This document shows positions 26,079 through 34,731 of a stretch of DNA of 64,000 bases, piece after piece. Numbering within the stretch: the first letter of the stretch is position 1; every line of letters starts with the position of its first letter. The notes below the pieces were generated by a model that was given only the letters and a program-made list of their open reading frames with translations, was not told the origin of the DNA and did not search any database. Source of the stretch: Planctomycetota bacterium (GTDB taxonomy: Bacteria; Planctomycetota; UBA1135; GCA-002686595); contig DUBE01000056.1 in the NCBI GenBank assembly GCA_012960475.1, forward strand, positions 4,324-68,323, in the 5' to 3' direction. The translations under genes were made by a program, and so were the position numbers.

Positions 26079-27950
26079 CTAGAGCGCTTCGGTATACAGC
26101 CCACCATTCTCCTTGGCCAGCAAGCGCAAGAAACGGGACTTGCGGCCCACGGAGACGCAGTGGATGACCACCTTGCGGGTGCGGTTCAGGCGCTCGATGC
26201 GGGCTCGAATTTCCTGGGTATCGATCACCACGCCATTGGAGGGCTGGCCGTCGGTGAGCAGAAAAACCGTATCCACTCGGGGATCGTCAAAAGCAAACAT
26301 CAATCCGGCCCAGACATTGGTGCCGCCCCCCATGGGAGCCCGACCCACATGCTTGAGTGCACGCTTCAGATTTTTTTCATCGAGGCGCACGAGACCATCC
26401 TCCCAAGGAAAGATGCGCGATCCGAAGAAAGCCAGGTTGAAAAGGGTTTTGTCCGAGAGACTCGGCAGCACACTCAAGATCTGATCCCGGGCTACCTCGA
26501 AACGAGTTGAGGCCTCGGGCTTCTTGCGCTCTGGGCCCTTCGGCAACATGGCCCGGCCGTTCATGGAACCCGAGCGGTCCACCACAAAGACCACGCGCTC
26601 GCTGAGCACCTGGAGCCCGTAGAAGGTGCCACGGGTCGTGCTCTTCTTCTTGCGTTTTTGCCGAGCGATTTCCGCCGTACGGGTCGCCGTGGCCTTGGGT
26701 TGCTGGAAATTCTCCCCCTCTCCATGCCACCAGGCGCGCCAACGGGCGCTGCGCGGGCCATGGTCTACCCCGGTCAAAAGCCTGAGGGCCAGGTGCATGT
26801 CCCGGGCAATGCGCGGAGTCTCGCCGTCTATGCGTTCGATCAGAAGGGGTACCGCACGCAGCCGATGCAGTAAGCCCACCTGCTCTACTACCTCCACCCG
26901 CACACGCCAGTCCTCGTCGTCCAACATCTCCAGCAATCGATCGATGGCCCCCTCCGTACGGATTTCCAGCAGAGCCACTGCAGCCCCCATGCGAATGGCG
27001 GGGTGCTTGCTGCGCGAATACTCCAGCACATCCTCAAGCCAATAGGGGTCTCCGTCGGTCAAGCGGGTGACAGCGATGAGCGCCTCGCGAAGGACCGCCG
27101 CGGGGCCGCTGCGCACCAGGGGCTCGATTTCACGCACAAAATGGGAGTAGCCGCTCTTGCCGAGAATCTCCACCGCCTTGGCGGCCAGGACTTCATCCTC
27201 GGAACGAATCATGCCTGCAATCAGTGCGCAAGCGCCCCGATCCTGCCAGCCACTGAGCACATCGAGCAGCAGGAAGCGCCAGGCGCTGCTGAACTCAGGA
27301 TCCTTGAGATAGCCCGAATACAGACGCAGGATCTTGGACCCGCGCAGCTTCTGCAGGGCTCGACGAATCGCCGTGGTGTTGCGGCCATTGGGGGTTGCGT
27401 ACTCCAACACCGCCTCAGCGGAAGCCAGGTCCGCGCGCTCGGCATAGACAGGCAAGAGGGCACGCACCGCAGTGCTACGCGCCTCTCGATCCTGCGCACG
27501 GGCCACAATCTTGTCCAATTCAGCGGCCGCGTTGGCACCCAGGCGCGCCAAGGACGCGGTGGCCGCCACTCTGTTGATGCTGCGCCTATGGCGCAGGGCC
27601 GCATCAAGCAGAAACTTACGCGAGTTCTTTTGATTGGGCGTGCCCTCAAAAGCCCCAAAAGCCCGGTAAGCCGCCGTCAGAGGCCAACGATCGCTGAGAA
27701 AAGTCACCGTCTGCTTGAGGGCCTTGAAGGCCCCCGGATCCCCAGACCCGGCGATAGCCGCAAAGACTTCCTGGTCCACGGCATCCTTTTCCTGTGAGAC
27801 GCGACGCAAGAGGCCACGCACATCAACGCCCGTGCTCGGGCTCTGAGCGAAGATCGAGGCCGGGGGACCAGGAGCACATCGAAGCGCCAGCGCATGACTG
27901 CACGGCAATCCTGGAACCAGGGCCAGCAAGAGGAGGAACACAAGTTTCAT
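26079..27950 (-). CDS. Exported HEAT-repeat protein with a C-terminal VWA domain
   Basis: A 623-residue protein with a signal peptide (KLVFLLLLALVPGLPCSHA). Residues about 60-400 are HEAT-like helical repeats (for example AIRMGAAVALLEIRTEG and DWRVRVEVVEQVGLLHRL). The C-terminal VWA domain (about 450-615) has the metal-site motif VFVVDRSGSMNG, then the threonine/aspartate segments around GGTNVWAGL and FLLTDGQPSNG. VWA domains bind ligands through a Mg2+ ion; with HEAT repeats they often act as periplasmic scaffolds. Its 3' end meets the nuclease-like gene 6 bp away, convergently, marking the edge of that cassette. Confidence 0.85.
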   Translation of the reverse strand: MKLVFLLLLALVPGLPCSHALALRCAPGPPASIFAQSPSTGVDVRGLLRRVSQEKDAVDQEVFAAIAGSGDPGAFKALKQTVTFLSDRWPLTAAYRAFGAFEGTPNQKNSRKFLLDAALRHRRSINRVAATASLARLGANAAAELDKIVARAQDREARSTAVRALLPVYAERADLASAEAVLEYATPNGRNTTAIRRALQKLRGSKILRLYSGYLKDPEFSSAWRFLLLDVLSGWQDRGACALIAGMIRSEDEVLAAKAVEILGKSGYSHFVREIEPLVRSGPAAVLREALIAVTRLTDGDPYWLEDVLEYSRSKHPAIRMGAAVALLEIRTEGAIDRLLEMLDDEDWRVRVEVVEQVGLLHRLRAVPLLIERIDGETPRIARDMHLALRLLTGVDHGPRSARWRAWWHGEGENFQQPKATATRTAEIARQKRKKKSTTRGTFYGLQVLSERVVFVVDRSGSMNGRAMLPKGPERKKPEASTRFEVARDQILSVLPSLSDKTLFNLAFFGSRIFPWEDGLVRLDEKNLKRALKHVGRAPMGGGTNVWAGLMFAFDDPRVDTVFLLTDGQPSNGVVIDTQEIRARIERLNRTRKVVIHCVSVGRKSRFLRLLAKENGGLYTEAL

Positions 27951-28348
27951 CAGGTCCGCTGCGAGGATACCTGATCCGGACCTTGATTGTCAGGTGCCCG
28001 TGGCCCTGTTCGGTCCAGCAACAGAACGCTTGCTATCGTTCGTTCAACAGGGGCAGAGAAGGTTGGTCCTCTTTTGATATGGAGCAGGCACGCTCCTGAG
28101 GCCCCCTGATCCCCTATTGACCGGGGACCTGAACATTCGCCTAGCATGGATGAGAAGCGGGAGTCCCCTGATTTGGTGTCACCGTGAAGAGCGATTCAAG
28201 TTGACCCCTGCGAGCCAGTCCCGTTGCCCACCCACGCAACCCCACGTCTCTCCCACGAAAAGCGGCTTCGCAGCATGCCTTGTCGCGCTGATCTCTCTTC
28301 GCTCACCCAGTCAGCCGCACCAGACTGACCCAACACCCTTGACTTCCC
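27951..28348. other. 398-bp intergenic region without recognised gene
   Basis: Lies upstream of the HEAT-VWA gene and downstream of the hydrolase gene, both minus-strand. It should hold the promoter of the former. A weak 5-bp hairpin (CAGTC/GACTG at 28308-28327) is within 40 bases of the hydrolase stop and could help termination, but there is no T-run. An open frame on the plus strand (28117-28404) has no coding character. Confidence 0.5.
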
Positions 28349-29554
28349 TCAGGGCAAGTCCAGCTGAACCCGTCTCGTGCGCCGCCAAGGGGCGCCAGAG
28401 GTAGAGCAGTCTCCCACGAGCCGAACGCTGTCCAACCCGGGATGAGGCACCCAGATGTGTTCGGCGCTGCCGATGCTCGTGAGGACAGTCTCATGAATCA
28501 GCCGCCCTCCGCCTCCGGTGGAACCGTGGGAAGACCACATCCCGCTGCCAGCGGAGGCCTGAAACAAACGCAGATCATCCAGAGCCCGGCCCATGACCCC
28601 CAGCAACTGGCCGTCGGGAGGAAACGCTGCAGGCTGAATCCAGAGGATCGGCTGCGCGCAGTCTCCCTCGCGGGTCACCGGTTCGCCGTTGATGCCGCTG
28701 CCCACGAGGTGATAGTAAGTGTTCTCGTCTCTCTGCACTTCGCCTCGCAAGAACCCGGTAATCAAGCGAAGATGCAATCGGTGCTGCGTTGCATGGGACA
28801 AGGAACTGCCACCAAAGGGGAAATCCAGAGAACCGTTGTGAGCGCCCCCCTCGATCAATGCCCAGACCCTTCGTCGCGCGCTCTGGGCTTCGGTGTAGTA
28901 CCGCCGGGCATTGCTGCTGAATGGAGCCAAGGTATCCTCGCTGGAACCGATCGAGAGAAGACTCCCCTGGAACTGCCCCACCGTTGATTGCGCGAACCAA
29001 TTGCCTTCGGTGGAAGCAATCGTCTGCACACGCGGCTCCCAAGCCAGCAGATCAAAGATCGCGGCCGCACCATTGGAGTGACCCACCGCAGACCAGGGTC
29101 CGGGCAAGAGCATGCCTTCCAGGAAATGCCCCGAGATCAGGTTGCGCTCATCGCACCAGTGCATCAGAGCATGGGCGTCATGGGCCTCAGCGATGATGCT
29201 CTGGAAGATACCTGTCTGGGTGCTGACCGCCGCTACCACAAAACCATAGCTGGCGATATGTGTGATCAACTCGTCGTAGAAGGAAGGGGGAGCGAAGTAA
29301 CCGTGTAGAAATGAACTGAAAGGATAGGGCCCGCCTGCCTGATCCGGCGGCGTGTTGTTGCCCGAACTCAAGGCCGGGTAGTAGATGTCCGCAGTGACCG
29401 TGATGGCCGAAGCCAGAGAATGTTGGAAGCTGACCGAGCGCATACCCACCGGATAAGGCCCCATGTCCTCGGGGACCTGTGCACAAAGAGGTGCCCCAAA
29501 CAAACAAGCAATCAGCCCCAAGGAGGACATTCGATTCGGGAGGATCATCTCCAC
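28349..29554 (-). CDS. Exported alpha/beta hydrolase (PAF-acetylhydrolase/chlorophyllase-like)
   Basis: About 400 residues with a signal peptide (SLGLIACLFGAPLCAQ). The fold is indicated by SSFLHGYFAPPSFYDELI with the oxyanion-hole region after the third strand, the nucleophile elbow GHSNGAA with the serine, SIGSSEDTLAP carrying the likely acid, and EGGAHNGSLDF with the histidine. The last 110 residues form a separate Gly-rich beta segment (LHLRLI onwards, with DGQLLGVMGRAL) that may be a binding module. The substrate is unknown; esterase or lipase activity is expected. An ATG eight codons downstream is also a plausible start. Confidence 0.8.
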   Translation of the reverse strand: MEMILPNRMSSLGLIACLFGAPLCAQVPEDMGPYPVGMRSVSFQHSLASAITVTADIYYPALSSGNNTPPDQAGGPYPFSSFLHGYFAPPSFYDELITHIASYGFVVAAVSTQTGIFQSIIAEAHDAHALMHWCDERNLISGHFLEGMLLPGPWSAVGHSNGAAAIFDLLAWEPRVQTIASTEGNWFAQSTVGQFQGSLLSIGSSEDTLAPFSSNARRYYTEAQSARRRVWALIEGGAHNGSLDFPFGGSSLSHATQHRLHLRLITGFLRGEVQRDENTYYHLVGSGINGEPVTREGDCAQPILWIQPAAFPPDGQLLGVMGRALDDLRLFQASAGSGMWSSHGSTGGGGRLIHETVLTSIGSAEHIWVPHPGLDSVRLVGDCSTSGAPWRRTRRVQLDLP

Positions 29555-29708
29555 CGACTATACGCTGCGAAGCGCAAACAAGAGCCATGGCCCCTGGAGA
29601 CGAGTCCTAAAAACCCATATTCAGACACAGAACCGGGGCCATGCGCGCTCCCGGCGCTGCGCTGCTCCCTGGAGCCGAGGCCCCCCCTGCCCGTACCCTC
29701 TGCAACCC

Positions 29709-30446
29709 ATGGAACTGGAAAATCTGGCACGCCTCTTCGTGCCCTGCCCTGGGGGCACAGAGCAACAGCGCAGGGAACAACGGGCACGCCTTCTACGCGC
29801 GTCCCTTGCCCCCGTCACCGACGACCCCGGTGCCTGGCCCGACGACTGGATCGTGCTAGCGGATCGAGGGCCTGAAAATGATGGTGAAGCCAAGGCCTGG
29901 TTGGCAAGCAATGTGGCCGGTGCGTTGGTCCCCGCCGGCCAAGCGCTCTGGTCGCAGGGCCCTCCGGCGGTTGTGGTCTTTGACCAATCCCCGACCCTTG
30001 CTGAACTGGAGAGTCTGGTGGGACACGCGGGAGCCGTGGTCCTGCCCCAAGTGGATGAAGACCTGCTCTTGGCCAGCGCAGGAGTACAGGAGGAAATGGT
30101 CATGCTCATGAGGGGTCTGGATCTAGCCGAGGGCATGCGTTTGGGAGCCTGCGGGGCACTTGCTCCCGAAGCGTGGTTGGCTCCCAGTCAATTCGTCGAG
30201 TGGGCGCTCTCCACGGAAGAGGACCCCGACGGGGCTGTGCGCCGAGGGCGACACTTGCAACGATTGCTTGAAGGCACTCTAGAAAGCACCGCACGACGCA
30301 ATCAATGGAATGAGGACCAACGCACAGCAGCGCTGGCATTTGCCGCTGGCCGCAATAGGCTGGCCAGCGCCCCACCGGTGGACATCCGCGACAGCACCGC
30401 CCTGTCTGAGCTGGCAGAACGCTTCACCGAGTTGCTGCTGGCATGA
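29709..30446 (+). CDS. Unrecognised 245-residue protein
   Basis: The ATG at 29709 gives a soluble, acidic, helix-rich protein with no signal peptide and no membrane segment. Recognisable stretches are VVLPQVDEDLLLASAG in the middle and a C-terminal helix ending ALSELAERFTELLLA. No motif or family is recognised. The in-frame stretch upstream of the start has the composition of untranslated sequence. It converges with the methyltransferase/TIM-barrel gene (9 bp between stops) and diverges from the hydrolase. Coding is supported by length, internal codon character and the fitting position. Confidence 0.6.
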   Translation: MELENLARLFVPCPGGTEQQRREQRARLLRASLAPVTDDPGAWPDDWIVLADRGPENDGEAKAWLASNVAGALVPAGQALWSQGPPAVVVFDQSPTLAELESLVGHAGAVVLPQVDEDLLLASAGVQEEMVMLMRGLDLAEGMRLGACGALAPEAWLAPSQFVEWALSTEEDPDGAVRRGRHLQRLLEGTLESTARRNQWNEDQRTAALAFAAGRNRLASAPPVDIRDSTALSELAERFTELLLA

Positions 30447-30455
30447 ACGTTCGGC

Positions 30456-32345
30456 TCACTTTTTCTGGGTCGCATCCCATGCGGCCCAGGAGAGAGCAAG
30501 ATGCTCCCGCGCCGGAAGCTTGATGCCGAAAGCCTGCAGGCCCACGGGCCCAACCCAGCCAAGGCGGTCAAGGCTGCTGAGCAAACCATCCAGGTCAAAG
30601 TCCCCACGGCCCAAGGGTTGAATCAAAGTATCCCACCCCTCTCCATCGGAGTCCGCTCCGTTCACGGTCACGCTCAACAGATATGGCAGGGCACGCTGGA
30701 GCAGAGGGCCAGGATCACTCGTCTCGTGGCCTGCCAGGAAGTGAGATAAGTTGAAGCAGACCCCCAGGCGCGGATGCTTGAAGCGCTCGCACAGCACGAG
30801 TGCATCTTCGGTGGTGGAAATCCAAAAGCCCTTATGGGGATAAAGAGCCACCTCCACGCCCGTGTCCTGCGCAAGTTGGAGAACGGGCGTGAGCAGCGTC
30901 TGGACCGCATGCTCAGCATCAAATGCGTCGTCCTCTGCCTTCGGGTGCTCAAGGGCCAGCCAGATCATCCCTGGTCCACCGGCCAATGAGCCCATGGCCT
31001 TGAGCAATTGGCGCATCCTTGGGGAGTCACCCTCATCCAAACGCAGAACGCAATAAATGCTCCAAAGATCCGCAGCCTCTTGCTCGCAGACCCTACGCAC
31101 TTCCGGCGCACGCCAGATGCCCCAACCGATACCGTCAAAGCCCATCTCGCAGGCCAGAGCTGCTTGTTCCTTGGGAGTTCCCGACCCCGTGCCCGTGTTC
31201 ATGGCAAAGAAAGGCCGCTCCATATGCCTGGCAGACTCCAGGGAGTCGTCAGGCAGGAGAGGCCGCCAGCCCTCAACCACCCAGGCGCCCATGGAGTCCG
31301 CGCCCAGAACCAGTTCCCCCGGGAGACCTGCTGTTGGTACTGGTACTGCAGAATCCGCGAAGCGTCCCAGCACAGAAAAAAACGCGGGGCGAGGCAGGGG
31401 CCCTGCAAGGACGGTCCCTTCTGGCCCCGCACGCAACTCAAGCAGGGGGCCGGGCAAGTCAGGGAGCGACCCCTTGCTTAGACCTGTGCCAGAAAAAAAG
31501 AGCTCTCGACTCACAGGCAGATTGCCCAGATGGAGCACGCTGCCCAAGAAAGGCAACAGTCCCATCTCGTCCCTGCGCACAAGCGCTCGCAAGAAGCCAC
31601 GCGCCACCTCCCTTGGCTGATGACGGACTCCAGTCTCAAGCGCGCGCTCAAAGACCAGAGCATGCTGCCAAGGAAGTTCTTCAAAAGATGCCACAAAACG
31701 CATCCCATGGGCGGCCATCTCGCGCACCACCTGAGCCCTGTCCATGCGGTGCAGGGCTTTGATTGGGACCTCGGCATCCTCCCCTCGGAACTCGACCAGC
31801 ACCATACGACCGTCTGGTTTAAGCGCTTCACGCAAGTGCCGCATCACCCTCACTGGATGGGAGAGCTCATGGTACACATCAACCATCAAGATCATGTCAA
31901 GCTCACCCACTGGGAGATTTGGATCCTCAATGGTTGCCTGTACGGAGATTGTGTTATCGATGCCTGCCTCGGCCAGACGCAGCCCAAGCAAGCGCAGCAT
32001 TTCCGCTTGCAGATCCACAGCGAAGACCTTTCCCGTGGAACCAACCGCCATTGCCATGGGCAGGGTGTGATATCCGTTGCCACACCCAAAGTCGCAAACC
32101 GACTGCCCCGGCTGGATGTTCAGCCAACGCTGCAGGACCGAGGCACTCTCTTCCTGTTCGCGGCGTTCACGCACAAGCCAATTCGCACCGGAGGAATGCA
32201 TGGTGCGTGCAATGGTGCGACCCAGGAACTGCTCGCGGCCCTCGGGAGTCGCCTCAGGGTCCTGTGCCAGCGACAAGCCCCCCGACGACGCAAGGGCCAG
32301 CAGCGCAATCAGGAATCGAAGGGCAGGGTTCTGAAGGGTCTTCAT
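30456..32345 (-). CDS. Exported fusion of a class I methyltransferase and an AP-endonuclease-2-like TIM barrel
   Basis: A 629-residue protein. The chosen start gives a signal peptide (LIALLALASSGGLSLAQ). The first catalytic part (about 60-220) is a SAM-dependent methyltransferase with VCDFGCGNGYHTLPMAMAVG and acidic VFAVDLQAEML. After a linker of about 150 residues, the last 250 residues resemble the xylose-isomerase/AP endonuclease 2 TIM barrel, with CEMGFDGIGWGIW, VEVALYPHKGFW and LGVCFNLSHFL supplying possible metal residues. Fusion of these two domains and export of a methyltransferase are unusual. It follows the beta-helix lipoprotein gene by 34 bp and is probably in its operon. SAM supply outside the cytoplasm is an open problem. 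Confidence 0.78.
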   Translation of the reverse strand: MKTLQNPALRFLIALLALASSGGLSLAQDPEATPEGREQFLGRTIARTMHSSGANWLVRERREQEESASVLQRWLNIQPGQSVCDFGCGNGYHTLPMAMAVGSTGKVFAVDLQAEMLRLLGLRLAEAGIDNTISVQATIEDPNLPVGELDMILMVDVYHELSHPVRVMRHLREALKPDGRMVLVEFRGEDAEVPIKALHRMDRAQVVREMAAHGMRFVASFEELPWQHALVFERALETGVRHQPREVARGFLRALVRRDEMGLLPFLGSVLHLGNLPVSRELFFSGTGLSKGSLPDLPGPLLELRAGPEGTVLAGPLPRPAFFSVLGRFADSAVPVPTAGLPGELVLGADSMGAWVVEGWRPLLPDDSLESARHMERPFFAMNTGTGSGTPKEQAALACEMGFDGIGWGIWRAPEVRRVCEQEAADLWSIYCVLRLDEGDSPRMRQLLKAMGSLAGGPGMIWLALEHPKAEDDAFDAEHAVQTLLTPVLQLAQDTGVEVALYPHKGFWISTTEDALVLCERFKHPRLGVCFNLSHFLAGHETSDPGPLLQRALPYLLSVTVNGADSDGEGWDTLIQPLGRGDFDLDGLLSSLDRLGWVGPVGLQAFGIKLPAREHLALSWAAWDATQKK

Positions 32346-32379
32346 CACCACCATCCTAATGCGCAAGCTCCCAAAACCC

Positions 32380-34521
32380 CTAGAGCATCGCTTCCAACTC
32401 GACAATCAGGGCCAGGGTCCCGTCGATTTGAAAATACTCCAACAGCAGATCATGGACTCCGGGAGACAGTTCCAGGACAACCTCACCGGTTCGCGTGGCA
32501 TGCCAGGTCCAGTCTTCATAGGCGGGCCTGCCATCGACCAGCACCCGCACCCCATCGTCTGAGGTCACGCGCAGCAGGTGCTTGCCCCCCTGGGTCTCCA
32601 CCCGTGCATGAGCGATCAGGCCAAAGTGATCGAGGCCTACGGCGGTCCGGGTTGCTGTGCCTTTGACTGTCTCCACAGCGTTCCCATAGGGGCTGACGAG
32701 CCCCAAACAAGTCGCTAGAGCCAGGGGCGTTTCCGCCAGTGCCCGCCAATCCTCCAGCCTGCCTCGGGGATCACTCTCCGCTTCTGACCAGGAAAACCAG
32801 CGACAGTCAAAGCTCGCGTCGGCCAGCAAGCCCCCGGGGCGGCGTTGCTCGGGACGCTCTTCGCCGCTGGGGAAGTCCCAAGGACCGAAGGAACCCATCA
32901 CAATCGACTCGAGGCCCCCGTGTTCCACTCCGCGCTCCTCGGCAATGATCACCTGGGAGCCCAGCAGAGTCGGCGTCTGCATCTTGAGCACCCGCCGCAA
33001 CAATTCCGGCCGGCGTCCATCGTGAGGAATCAGCGAGGTCTCGCTCAAACTGCCCCGGGGCAGTTCTCCATCAGTACCCTGCAGCCAGGCACGGACTGTA
33101 GCCTGATTGAGGGTTTCGTCCAAGGCCGCGCTGACCTGCTCCAAATCCAAGTCCTCGCCATCCCCCTCAAAGTCGTTGTTTGCAAACACGATGCCACTGC
33201 TCTTTCGCAGCAGCAGGTCCTGGTCGTTCGACTTGAAACGATTGAGCCCAATCCAATGATCCCTGGAAGAGGTGTCGCGCTGCTCACCCAGAGGCCCGTC
33301 CATCATCTTCGGATCCTCTTCCCAAGACAGCTTGAGAGCCAGATCATTGCGAGCCAGGTCATTGTCCGCAACGACGCAGTCCTGACCCTGTTCAATGCTG
33401 ATCCCAACGCCTCGGGTGTCGTGAATCTCATTGCCAACCACTGCCAGGGATGAACTGTAGTCTCCCCAGATCCCATACTGGTGGCTACCAGAGAGCCGGC
33501 TCTGGACGATCAGATTTCCCGTACAGAAATTCTCTTCAAAGCAATTGAGCACCGCGTGACGCAGATCGTTGCCCCAAAACACATTGTTGTCGCAGCCCTT
33601 GGCGATCTCGCCCCGGTCTCGCGCCAGACCACGGGTCAAGTCATGCCCCCCATGAAGAAAGACCCCTGCGCCCCCGTGGGTCGCCGAGTTGAAGGCCACA
33701 ACATTTTCGCATGAGGATTCAGAGAACAGGATCCCTGCAGAGTACTGCCCACGCCAATAGGTTCCATGACTGTGACCGCGTACGCAGAAATCAAACAAGT
33801 TGCGAGTGATGGTGTTCTGGCTGGAGCGCCAAAGGCCTAGCCCCCAGCCCGACATGAAACTAAAATCGTTGTCGTAGACCCTGGCTCCTTCGACGCCGCT
33901 GAACAGGATTCCATTCTGACCATGCCGCCCACGACAACGTCGGATAATGGCCTGAGTTGCGCGAGTCAAGCTGATCGCGGCCCCATATTGTTGCTGCCAC
34001 TGGCCCTCGTCGTTCTCGAAGGGACGGAGCCAATCCGCCGTATCCTCCGCCACGGAACTGGAAAGCAAACGCATGCCGTACCAACCGTCAAAGCTGAGAT
34101 CTTCGAGCACGACTCCAGATGAATCCTCCACCAGGATGCAGGTCTTCCATCCCCCCAGGGAACCACCTTTGATGGTCACATCACGGCAGTTGCGCACCAG
34201 GATGCCGATGCCCGTGAGGGTATCCAGATCCTCGCCCAGCGCCGCTCCGCGCAACTCGGCCCCGGCCAGATCAAACTCCACTCCGCTCTGATTCTCAATC
34301 AACAGGCAAGGCTGCCCCTCGGAGGAGGGGACCAGATGCGAGCCCGGGGTCAAGCGCGTACCCCCCTGCAGCGCGTGAGGCCCGACGGGCGTCCAATCGA
34401 TGACCGGAATCGGAAGGGGCGGCGCATCCTTGGTTCCCGCGCAGGCACCGAGCAGGAGCAGGATTCCCGGGCAAAAGGCCCGGGAAAGTGAAGAATTGGA
34501 TTTGAGACGATCGATCGACAT
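32380..34521 (-). CDS. Right-handed beta-helix lipoprotein with a C-terminal PA14-like domain
   Basis: A 713-residue predicted lipoprotein (signal ending LLLLGAC). Most of it (about 70-470) has the repeat pattern of a parallel right-handed beta helix, as in NosD/polysaccharide-lyase-like proteins, for example RNCRDVTIKGGSLGGWKTC, VVAFNSATHGGAGVFLHGG and NEIHDTRGVGISIEQGQDC. The last 140 residues (RVTSDDGVRVLVDGRPAYED, then ELSPGVHDLLLEYFQIDG) match a PA14-like carbohydrate-binding domain. It may bind or cleave polysaccharides at the cell surface; no catalytic residue can be assigned. It is the upstream gene of a pair with the methyltransferase/TIM-barrel gene. Confidence 0.85.
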   Translation of the reverse strand: MSIDRLKSNSSLSRAFCPGILLLLGACAGTKDAPPLPIPVIDWTPVGPHALQGGTRLTPGSHLVPSSEGQPCLLIENQSGVEFDLAGAELRGAALGEDLDTLTGIGILVRNCRDVTIKGGSLGGWKTCILVEDSSGVVLEDLSFDGWYGMRLLSSSVAEDTADWLRPFENDEGQWQQQYGAAISLTRATQAIIRRCRGRHGQNGILFSGVEGARVYDNDFSFMSGWGLGLWRSSQNTITRNLFDFCVRGHSHGTYWRGQYSAGILFSESSCENVVAFNSATHGGAGVFLHGGHDLTRGLARDRGEIAKGCDNNVFWGNDLRHAVLNCFEENFCTGNLIVQSRLSGSHQYGIWGDYSSSLAVVGNEIHDTRGVGISIEQGQDCVVADNDLARNDLALKLSWEEDPKMMDGPLGEQRDTSSRDHWIGLNRFKSNDQDLLLRKSSGIVFANNDFEGDGEDLDLEQVSAALDETLNQATVRAWLQGTDGELPRGSLSETSLIPHDGRRPELLRRVLKMQTPTLLGSQVIIAEERGVEHGGLESIVMGSFGPWDFPSGEERPEQRRPGGLLADASFDCRWFSWSEAESDPRGRLEDWRALAETPLALATCLGLVSPYGNAVETVKGTATRTAVGLDHFGLIAHARVETQGGKHLLRVTSDDGVRVLVDGRPAYEDWTWHATRTGEVVLELSPGVHDLLLEYFQIDGTLALIVELEAML

Positions 34522-34731
34522 GCAGAATCAGGGCTGTGTTGGGGGCACGAGGTGCAACCCCGCCCCGAACCTCTTTTCGGCCCCAGAGAATAGGAATCCA
34601 TGGACCCCTGCAAGAGGACTCCGGGACGAACCAGTCCGGCGCAAGCAGGACTCTTCACAAGGCCTCCAAGGGAGGGCCCCCGGGGCCTATCCTATTCGCC
34701 CCGGGTCCCCGAACGGACCCGCCCAGCCCCC

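Noticed and set aside
28117-28404. A 95-codon plus-strand open frame in the 398-bp intergenic region
   Set aside because: Composition is not protein-like (Ser/Pro/Thr-rich, no domain), it has no ribosome site and runs into the 3' end of the hydrolase gene.
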